A DNA stretch of 64,000 nt from Frisingicoccus sp009929615 (lineage in GTDB: Bacteria; Bacillota; Clostridia; Lachnospirales; Lachnospiraceae), in contig JAQUXR010000002.1 of assembly GCA_028692275.1 (NCBI GenBank), positions 1-64,000 on the forward strand, in the 5' to 3' direction. Each line of letters opens with the position of its first letter. Within the stretch, counting starts at the first letter, position 1. The position numbers and the translations under genes are program-made. Positions 18,244 to 23,868 of the stretch are shown one piece after another. Below the pieces are notes generated by a model, which had not been told where the DNA came from, made no database searches, and saw only the letters and a list, made by a program, of their open reading frames with translations.

Positions 18244-18287
18244 AAAGCAACAGTGCTTCGGTTTCCCGAAATAAGCACCATTGCTTT
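18244..18287 (-). terminator. Terminator-like hairpin in the leader of the AEC gene
   Basis: AAAGCAA...TTGCTTT and GTGCTT...AAGCAC pair into an interrupted 13-bp stem, followed in the minus direction by a T-rich run (TTTTATTATTTT). It lies between the promoter at 18320-18348 and the AEC start. It could end the pucR transcript or act as an attenuator. Confidence 0.6.
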
Positions 18288-18319
18288 AATGTTTTTGTCC
18301 TGTTCTTGAATTTAGACTT

Positions 18320-18348
18320 AGTCTACCATGGCCTTTTTTTTCTTTCAA
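18320..18348 (-). promoter_or_regulatory. Promoter of the AEC-ABC-hydrolase operon
   Basis: Minus strand: TTGAAA (18348-18343), a 17-nt spacer, TAGACT (18325-18320). The -10 falls inside a small inverted repeat TAGAC-TTA-GTCTA, and a related repeat TTAGACA-TTT-TGTCTAA lies upstream at 18401-18417. Confidence 0.55.
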
Positions 18349-18369
18349 TTATTATTGGCACAACTTTAA

Positions 18370-18385
18370 TTGTACAATTGCACAA
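18370..18385. promoter_or_regulatory. Putative PucR-family activator site 1
   Basis: TTGTACAATTGCACAA, a 16-bp palindrome with one mismatched pair, lying 70 bp beyond the pucR stop codon and exactly 21 bp upstream of the -35 of the long operon. The bases GCACAACTTT occur twice here, at the end of the palindrome and just to its left. It matches site 2 at 5982-5997 in sequence, orientation and distance. Confidence 0.6.
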
Positions 18386-18454
18386 CTTTTGTCACTGTCA
18401 TTAGACATTTTGTCTAAGAAAACCTTTACGTAAGGATTTTTATTGCTTATTTTA

Positions 18455-19606
18455 TCAAAAGAGCTCCTTAATCTGAAAACAAAGAATGAATTCAAACTTA
18501 GCCTTTAACTCCGACAAGTCTCTTCCTGTAATGCTTTTTATCTTCCGAATCTGATAGTTAATCGTATTCCTGTGAACATACATACTGTCCGCCAATCGTT
18601 GAATATTTCCATTGCTCTCCAGATACTTACGAAGAAAATCAACATATTCCGTATCATTCTCCCGGTCATAATCCTCTAAAGGCCGCATCACTTCATTGTA
18701 GAAGGCCTCTAATATATGAATATCATGAACATCCAAAAGAATCTTCATGGCCCCGAGTTCTTCATAATAAGCAATCCCATCCTGTTTTTTCTCACACAAA
18801 GACAGCATACTATGCACTTTGCGATAGGTGTCTGCCAAATGACCCAGACCCTGTTCCTCTGGCCCCACTGCTGTCAGATACTCATCTTCCGATGGTGACA
18901 AATACCGGCGTTCCAGTTCCTCAATTAACGCTCTCGTCTTTTCCTGAGGATAATCCTGTAAAATCAAAACCCGGTTATTACTATAGCTAAAGGTGGTAAA
19001 AGTGTCTACATATTTACTGGCTATCTTTTCCACATAAAATTTCAAATTTGGATTCAATTCTGCCTTCGTTTCATGATTTCTATTTGAAATAATAATAATA
19101 GTATAGGTGCTCCCGACATGAAATCCCCGTCGTTCCAGCAGGGGAATCTGCTCATCCACAGAACCTACCCCGGCGATAACATCTTTGAAAATCCCGGTGA
19201 CGGATGCCTCATTCTGCTCAGTGTTTGCAATATCCCGGCAGAAATCCCTGGTAACATCCACTAAATGAATCTCCCATGGTATTATAAATAGAGGAAAGGC
19301 CTTTTCATCACAGTAATCTGTTATGTATTTAGGAATATCTTTAATAAAGGGACCCAGGTTTACAACCAGACCGCTGGCCTCATTGTCATAAAGGCTGTCC
19401 ACAAATTCCATGAAATCACCATCTTTATGATTCCATAAACCCGTCGTAAAAATCAGTTCGTTTCCATTTAAAAACTGACTGACTTCCTTATCCTCGACCA
19501 GATGAACCCATTCCACAAGATTTGTCATGCCATTCTGTCCGGCAATCAGACGCATCTTGTAGGTCCCGCCTGCTCTTTTCGTCAATTTTTGTAGCGTTAT
19601 GGCCAT
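18455..19606 (-). CDS. PucR family transcriptional regulator
   Basis: 383 residues with the PucR layout: an N-terminal purine-catabolism-regulator domain (about 5-125, LVEWVHLVEDKEVSQFLNGNELIFTTG), a central sensor-like region, and a C-terminal helix-turn-helix near 325-375 (NIQRLADSMYVHRNTINYQIRKI). PucR proteins activate catabolic genes for purines, ureides, GABA and related nitrogen compounds on binding a ligand. GAGGTG precedes the start. It is cotranscribed with the HutD-hotdog gene (13-nt gap) and lies directly before the two units carrying the shared palindrome, so it is the best candidate regulator of the island. Confidence 0.92.
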   Translation of the reverse strand: MAITLQKLTKRAGGTYKMRLIAGQNGMTNLVEWVHLVEDKEVSQFLNGNELIFTTGLWNHKDGDFMEFVDSLYDNEASGLVVNLGPFIKDIPKYITDYCDEKAFPLFIIPWEIHLVDVTRDFCRDIANTEQNEASVTGIFKDVIAGVGSVDEQIPLLERRGFHVGSTYTIIIISNRNHETKAELNPNLKFYVEKIASKYVDTFTTFSYSNNRVLILQDYPQEKTRALIEELERRYLSPSEDEYLTAVGPEEQGLGHLADTYRKVHSMLSLCEKKQDGIAYYEELGAMKILLDVHDIHILEAFYNEVMRPLEDYDRENDTEYVDFLRKYLESNGNIQRLADSMYVHRNTINYQIRKIKSITGRDLSELKAKFEFILCFQIKELF

Positions 19607-19619
19607 CTTATCACCTCAG

Positions 19620-20546
19620 TTATTTCTGCAGACTGTAGAAAACAAAATCTACAGTACATATCAAAACTTCCTTATCATCACGTATCTCTACGAGAAAATT
19701 ACGTATCTTATGCCCTAGTTTCTTCGGCTTCGCCACCGCCGTCAAATACTTCGGCTGAAAAGCGGCATTTAAAAACTGGATATTACTGGTTACCGTTGTA
19801 CAGATTCCTCCCGTTGACGATGCAGCTATACCACAGGCTGCATCCGCCAGTGTAAACAGGCATCCTCCATGGACTGTCCCTATAGGATTCATATGCTCCG
19901 GCCGTATCTCCAATCTTGCCTTGCAGGTTCCCTCGCCTCGTTCCAGAAAGTGAACACCGATATACTTTCCAAAATCATTAGGATTTAATAAAACAGCACT
20001 GGCCGAAATCAAACGCATTCCTTTCTTTTCCGGAATCAGTTTCAGCTGACAGAATTCCTGCCGCTTTAATTCCAGCACAAGACCGTCTCCCTCTTCACAG
20101 GAAACCGAATTGCCATCCCAATCTAACTGAAATCCTCCGTCAAAGCCCATAAGTGCAATTCGACAGTCGCCGACGCCTTCGCCAACACGCATATTAAAAA
20201 TGTCATCCATCGATACAATCCGAATAAATCCCCGGACTCCGCCTGCCATAATCATATTAAAGAATCGCCCTTGGCCGGTCACCGCCATATGCTCTTCTTC
20301 TTCACAGGTACAGGTTTCAATAGGTGATAATTCCTGCCATCTTTCATCACCGTAACTGCATCTGGCTTCACCATCCAGAAGTATATGATAACTCGACAGG
20401 CCTTCACCACCAAATCGAACAGCTTCATCCATCTTTAATTCATCTATCGAAAAAGAAATTCTGAAATCCTCACTCTTTCCATTCTCAGGGTCACAAAAAA
20501 GGACCTTATTACTTATATTTTTTAAGTTTATTTTATTAATTTTCAT
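19620..20546 (-). CDS. HutD-like cupin fused to a PaaI-type hotdog thioesterase
   Basis: 308 residues in two parts. Residues about 1-185 resemble HutD/Ves cupins (RISFSIDEL near 29, the FFNMIMAGGVRGF segment near 95 corresponding to the family's FN.M motif). Residues about 195-308 are a hotdog-fold thioesterase of the PaaI/YbgC group (GTVHGGCLFTLADAACGIA with the catalytic HGG and D). HutD proteins accompany histidine and other nitrogen catabolism genes; PaaI-type enzymes cleave acyl-CoA. The hotdog call is firm; the HutD call is moderate. First gene of the pucR transcript. No frame disruption is seen between the halves. Confidence 0.72.
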   Translation of the reverse strand: MKINKINLKNISNKVLFCDPENGKSEDFRISFSIDELKMDEAVRFGGEGLSSYHILLDGEARCSYGDERWQELSPIETCTCEEEEHMAVTGQGRFFNMIMAGGVRGFIRIVSMDDIFNMRVGEGVGDCRIALMGFDGGFQLDWDGNSVSCEEGDGLVLELKRQEFCQLKLIPEKKGMRLISASAVLLNPNDFGKYIGVHFLERGEGTCKARLEIRPEHMNPIGTVHGGCLFTLADAACGIAASSTGGICTTVTSNIQFLNAAFQPKYLTAVAKPKKLGHKIRNFLVEIRDDKEVLICTVDFVFYSLQK

Positions 20547-20565
20547 CTAATCACATCCCTGTTAC

Positions 20566-20594
20566 ATTATATATGGTAATTTTCGAAAAAACAA
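20566..20594 (-). promoter_or_regulatory. Promoter of the HutD-hotdog/pucR unit
   Basis: Minus strand: TTGTTT (20594-20589), 17-nt spacer, TATAAT (20571-20566), with the start codon 20 nt after the -10. No copy of the island palindrome is present, so the regulator itself may be made constitutively. Confidence 0.65.
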
Positions 20595-20623
20595 TGGGTT
20601 TAACTGGTCATTTCCTCATTTTG

Positions 20624-20632
20624 TGATATACT
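20624..20632 (+). promoter_or_regulatory. Extended -10 promoter of the mgtE leader
   Basis: TGATATACT (TG at 20624-20625... TATACT at 20627-20632) is a strong extended -10; the -35 region is poor. The expected start near 20639 gives a leader of about 138 nt before mgtE. Confidence 0.5.
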
Positions 20633-20678
20633 ATTTGGTGGATAAATCTATATCCGAAAATTTTTTTCCGAAAGGCAG

Positions 20679-20755
20679 GTGGTTTTTATGAAACAGTCTA
20701 TAGAGAGCTTTCTCGACGTTCCTGGGCCCGAGCCCTACCATTTTATAAAAACTAC
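20679..20755 (+). promoter_or_regulatory. Structured leader RNA of mgtE
   Basis: GTGGTTTTTATGAAA (20679-20693) can pair without interruption with TTTTATAAAAACTAC (20741-20755): 15 base pairs including two G-U. The loop holds two smaller hairpins (GAGA/TCTC and GGGC/GCCC). The helix buries the start codon and ribosome site of the short ORF at 20688 and ends 7 nt before the mgtE ribosome site. It does not match the M-box magnesium riboswitch I know. Confidence 0.55.
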
Positions 20756-20804
20756 ATACCGAAAAGGAGAATGGCGATGTTTAATAAAATTAATGAATTA
20801 TTAG
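20688..20804 (+). CDS. Candidate 38-codon leader peptide overlapping mgtE
   Basis: ATG preceded by AGGTGG with suitable spacing. The peptide contains FLDVPGPEPYHF, an acidic and proline-rich segment at residues 8-19. Its stop codon lies 28 nt inside mgtE in another frame, so its translation would run across the mgtE ribosome site. Proline/acidic leader peptides (MgtL of enterobacteria) are known to destabilise ribosomes at low magnesium and so control a magnesium transporter. That this ORF works alike is inference; it could be fortuitous. Confidence 0.45.
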   Translation: MKQSIESFLDVPGPEPYHFIKTTYRKGEWRCLIKLMNY

Positions 20805-22111
20805 AGAACAAGCACTATCTGGAAGCCCGTCGGGAAATCGCTGAAATGAACCCTGTTGATATAGCTGCGTTGATTGAAGAATTTCCGGAAGAGGAGCGAA
20901 CCAAAATTTTCCGTCTGCTACCAAAGGCCTTGGCTGCAGATGTTTTTTCCTACCTGCCCATAGAGGTGGAGCAGGACATTATCGTTGCCCTGTCCGACCG
21001 TGAAGCCGGTCACATTCTTGATAATCTGAATGCAGATGATGCTGCCGATTTGATTGATGAGATGCCGGCCAACGTTGTCAAAAAACTTCTCGCTATTGCC
21101 GACCCGGAGACACGAAGAGATATCAACCATCTGCTTCAATATCCGGACGATTCTGCCGGAAGTATTATGACAGTGGAATTCATGGACTTCAAAGAAGGTA
21201 ATTCCGTTGAACAGGCACTTCATAAGATTCGCATGGAAGGTATCGATAAAGAGACAATCAATACCTGTTATATTCTGAACCCTCACCGTCGTCTGGTTGG
21301 TGCAGTTTCCCTGCGACGTCTGTTACTCAGTGACCCTGTTGAACGTTTACAGAATATTATGGAAGACCATGTTATCTCCGTAAACACCCGGATGGACCAG
21401 GAAGAAGTTGCCCAGCTTTTTCAGAAATATGACTTTACAGCAGTTCCTGTTGTTGACAGCGAAAATCGTCTGGTGGGCATTATCACCGTCGATGATATCG
21501 TGGATATTTTGCAGCAGGAGGCCACCGAAGATATTGAAAAGATGGCTGCTATCACACCAACGGATAAACCTTATATGAAAACCGGTGTTATAGAAACCTG
21601 GAAGAAACGTATCCCCTGGCTGCTCATACTGATGATTTCAGCCACATTCACCGGACGGATTATTTCGTCCTATGAAGCTGCTTTGGCATCCTATGTTGTG
21701 CTTACCGCATTTATTCCGATGTTCATGGATACCGGCGGTAATGCCGGAAGCCAGGCTTCTGTATCTGTCATTCGTGGTCTTTCCCTGAATGAGATTGACT
21801 ATAAAGATACACCGGCTATTATATGGAAAGAACTCCGTGTTGGCATCCTCATCGGCGGAACCCTCGCCCTGGCTAACTTCATCAAGCTGCTAGTCATTGA
21901 GCGTGTAACGATTCCTATTGCTGCCGTTGTCTGCCTGACACTGGTAGTCACTGTCCTCTTTGCAAAAATCGTAGGATGTTCTCTTCCAATTCTTGCAAAA
22001 CGACTCGGATTTGACCCGGCAGTTATGGCCAGTCCATTTATTACAACTATTGTGGATGCACTATCTTTGATTATTTACTTCCGAATTGCATGCATCCTGC
22101 TTCATATTTAA
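20777..22111 (+). CDS. mgtE: Magnesium transporter MgtE
   Basis: Mg2+-selective channel of the inner membrane. The 444-residue protein shows the N domain with helical repeats (about 1-125), a pair of CBS domains (about 130-250; FTAVPVVDSENRLVGIITVDDIVDIL in the second) that sense cytoplasmic Mg2+, a linking helix and a five-helix pore domain (about 275-444) with the signature FIPMFMDTGGNAGSQAS. The start at 20777 has AAGGAG 8 nt upstream; the ATG at 20771 is too close. The gene follows a structured leader that may respond to magnesium. Confidence 0.96.
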   Translation: MFNKINELLENKHYLEARREIAEMNPVDIAALIEEFPEEERTKIFRLLPKALAADVFSYLPIEVEQDIIVALSDREAGHILDNLNADDAADLIDEMPANVVKKLLAIADPETRRDINHLLQYPDDSAGSIMTVEFMDFKEGNSVEQALHKIRMEGIDKETINTCYILNPHRRLVGAVSLRRLLLSDPVERLQNIMEDHVISVNTRMDQEEVAQLFQKYDFTAVPVVDSENRLVGIITVDDIVDILQQEATEDIEKMAAITPTDKPYMKTGVIETWKKRIPWLLILMISATFTGRIISSYEAALASYVVLTAFIPMFMDTGGNAGSQASVSVIRGLSLNEIDYKDTPAIIWKELRVGILIGGTLALANFIKLLVIERVTIPIAAVVCLTLVVTVLFAKIVGCSLPILAKRLGFDPAVMASPFITTIVDALSLIIYFRIACILLHI

Positions 22112-22134
22112 ATTACAACAAGTGAGATGATACT

Positions 22135-22686
22135 ATGTCTATAATTACAGATACGACGGTTTATGACGGTGCTCCCTCCGATGAAAGGGGCCGTCAGGAA
22201 CGGGAACTTAATGTTTACCGGCTTTTAGAAAAACTGGATATACCTTTTCGCCGCCTGGACCATGGGGCTGCGATGACCATGGAGGACTGTGATGGTATCG
22301 ATGCCCTTCTGGATATCGACCACTGTAAGAATCTATTTTTACGCAATACCCAGAAAACCGAATTCTATCTTCTCCTTCTTCCCCATCATAAGAAATTCCG
22401 CACTGCCGTCATTTCAAAACAGATTGGCACCGCCCGGCTTTCTTTTGCTGAAGAGGAATTCATGGTCAAATTCCTGAATATTCACCCCGGCTCGGTCAGC
22501 ATCATGGGATTGATGAATGATTCCGAAAAAAGAGTTCATCTTCTTATTGATACCGATTGTCTTCAGGGGAAATATATGGGATGCCATCCCTGCGTGAACA
22601 CATCAAGTCTTCAGATAAAAACCTCTGACATTTATGACAAATTTCTCAAATACACAGGACACGTACCGGTTGCAGTAACACTTTGA
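22135..22686 (+). CDS. ProX/YbaK-type aminoacyl-tRNA deacylase
   Basis: 183 residues of the prolyl-tRNA synthetase-associated (YbaK/ProXp) fold, a free-standing editing domain that hydrolyses mischarged aminoacyl-tRNA such as Ala-tRNA-Pro. Seen: the opening helix ERELNVYRLLEKLDIPFRRLDHGAAMTME, the KNLFLRN strand with a conserved lysine near residue 64, the SVSIMGLMND segment near 119 and the C-terminal GCHPCVNTSSLQI. It follows mgtE by 23 nt on the same strand and is probably cotranscribed; a strong terminator follows. Confidence 0.85.
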   Translation: MSIITDTTVYDGAPSDERGRQERELNVYRLLEKLDIPFRRLDHGAAMTMEDCDGIDALLDIDHCKNLFLRNTQKTEFYLLLLPHHKKFRTAVISKQIGTARLSFAEEEFMVKFLNIHPGSVSIMGLMNDSEKRVHLLIDTDCLQGKYMGCHPCVNTSSLQIKTSDIYDKFLKYTGHVPVAVTL

Positions 22687-22699
22687 CCGGCCTGTAACC

Positions 22700-22737
22700 A
22701 AAAAAATCTTCACATTTATTTTGTGAAGATTTTTTTA
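22700..22737 (+). terminator. Intrinsic terminator after the deacylase gene
   Basis: A-rich/ATCTTCACA stem pairing with TGTGAAGAT followed by T7. It separates mgtE-deacylase from the PadR unit. Confidence 0.9.
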
Positions 22738-22756
22738 TGCTTTTTTCAAAAATATG

Positions 22757-22785
22757 TTGACACACGACATATGTCGTGATACGAT
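22757..22785 (+). promoter_or_regulatory. Promoter of the PadR-DUF2812 unit
   Basis: Consensus TTGACA (22757-22762), a 17-nt spacer and TACGAT (22780-22785). The spacer is filled by the first operator-like palindrome, so a bound repressor would block polymerase directly. Confidence 0.7.
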
Positions 22786-22828
22786 ATAGTCACAGAACGA
22801 TATATCGTCACTCGACATATCGAGTGAC
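22763..22828. promoter_or_regulatory. Three palindromic operators of the PadR promoter
   Basis: Three palindromes in 66 bp: CACGACATATGTCGTG (22763-22778, perfect, between -35 and -10), ACGATATATCGT (22797-22808, perfect) and GTCACTCGA-CATA-TCGAGTGAC (22807-22828, 9-bp arms). All share a CGA(C/T)ATAT core. PadR repressors commonly bind such dyads at their own promoters. Confidence 0.7.
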
Positions 22829-22853
22829 GAGTCAATATAGAAGAGGTGATTGG

Positions 22854-23183
22854 ATGAGTAAAAAAAACGAACCATTAACAGAAAGCTACTATTATATTTT
22901 GCTTTGCCTGTATCATTCGCCAAACCATGGTTATGGCATTATGCAGGAAACCGCCCGGCTGTCCGATAACAATGTAAAGATTGGTTCCGGAACCATGTAT
23001 GGAGCCACCAGCAATATGATGAAGAAAGGCTGGATTCAGGAAACTCTCAGTGATAATCCTGAGGATAAAAGAAAACGGCTTTACGCTCTTACTGAAGCGG
23101 GCCGAGATATTATAGAGCAGGAAATCCAACGTTTGAAACATTTGGTGGATATCGCTGAACATGTTATAAAGGGGGATATTTAA
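22854..23183 (+). CDS. PadR family transcriptional repressor
   Basis: 109-residue winged-helix protein of the short PadR type (LTESYYYILLCLYHSPNHGYGIMQE...GSGTMYGATSNMMKKGWI...KRKRLYALTEAGRDII). The wing motif KRLYALTEAG is clear. The start at 22854 follows GAGGTG; in-frame ATG codons farther upstream fall in the operator region and have no ribosome site. Its stop overlaps the next start (TAATG). Likely autorepressor that also controls the DUF2812 gene. Confidence 0.93.
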   Translation: MSKKNEPLTESYYYILLCLYHSPNHGYGIMQETARLSDNNVKIGSGTMYGATSNMMKKGWIQETLSDNPEDKRKRLYALTEAGRDIIEQEIQRLKHLVDIAEHVIKGDI

Positions 23184-23803
23184 TGATGAAAGATACAATG
23201 ACACGCCTTACCGTTTACCCTGTATGGGAATATAAAAAAGAAGAAGAAGCTTTAAACAAGGCCTCTGCTGAAGGACGTCAGCTCGTAAAAGGCGGCTGTT
23301 TCCACTCTGTTTTCCGCAAAGATGATTCTGTCCGTTATATTTATCAGTTAGACTATTGCCCGACACCGGATAGTAAAGAACGCTATATCGAGTGCTTTAA
23401 TGATGCCGGCTGGGAATTTGTCAATTCAACTTACAATGGATGGCATTACTTCCGCCGCCCTTATACACAGGACCTGGCTCCGGAAGATTTGAAAATATAC
23501 TCAGACAAAGAATCTCTATATGCTATGGAAAATCGCTGGCTGGGTATGATTACGACCTTTTCTGTAATCTACTTTATCTTTTCCATTATCGAATTTGTCT
23601 GTTTTCTACTTTCTGCCAGCAATAGCATGGATTATGAACAACTCTTCATGTGCGGCTTTATGTTTGTCATGGGCATAACTTTCTTTCTTGGAGCCCGTTC
23701 CATAAAACGCAGCCGTGCCGGAAAAAAACCCGGATTTATTCCGCCCTTTCAAATCATTTTTCCAATAGCTATTCTTGGTCTTCTGCTTATGGCCTTTCTT
23801 TAG
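23183..23803 (+). CDS. DUF2812 membrane protein, PadR partner
   Basis: 206 residues. The first half is the DUF2812 domain (WEYKKEEEALNKASAEGRQLV...YIYQLDYCP...ECFNDAGWEFVNSTYNGWHYFRRP); the second half has three to four membrane helices (about 118-140, 150-168, 180-206). The pairing of a PadR repressor with a DUF2812 membrane protein is recurrent in Firmicutes and often answers to membrane-active compounds, but the molecular role is not known. Translation is coupled to padR by a one-base overlap. A second ATG at 23186 is an equally possible start. Confidence 0.85.
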   Translation: MMKDTMTRLTVYPVWEYKKEEEALNKASAEGRQLVKGGCFHSVFRKDDSVRYIYQLDYCPTPDSKERYIECFNDAGWEFVNSTYNGWHYFRRPYTQDLAPEDLKIYSDKESLYAMENRWLGMITTFSVIYFIFSIIEFVCFLLSASNSMDYEQLFMCGFMFVMGITFFLGARSIKRSRAGKKPGFIPPFQIIFPIAILGLLLMAFL

Positions 23804-23810
23804 ATTAACA

Positions 23811-23866
23811 AAATGGAGTGCTGCAAAATGACTGTTTTTTAGTCAGATTGTAACACTCCATTTTTT
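23811..23866. terminator. Terminator between convergent DUF2812 and glgP genes
   Basis: AAATGGAGTG pairs with CACTCCATTT around an inner TGACT/AGTCA hairpin, followed by T6 on the plus strand. The A-rich left flank lets it also serve glgP, more weakly. Confidence 0.8.
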
Positions 23867-23868
23867 GT

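Noticed and set aside
18355..18380. Sigma-54 promoter (TGGCAC...)
   Set aside because: The TGGCAC is on the wrong strand for the operon and no correctly spaced TTGC follows; PucR proteins are not sigma-54 activators.
20639..20776. M-box (ykoK) magnesium riboswitch before mgtE
   Set aside because: The leader is only about 138 nt and I could not find the conserved M-box core; it also lacks a terminator before the gene.
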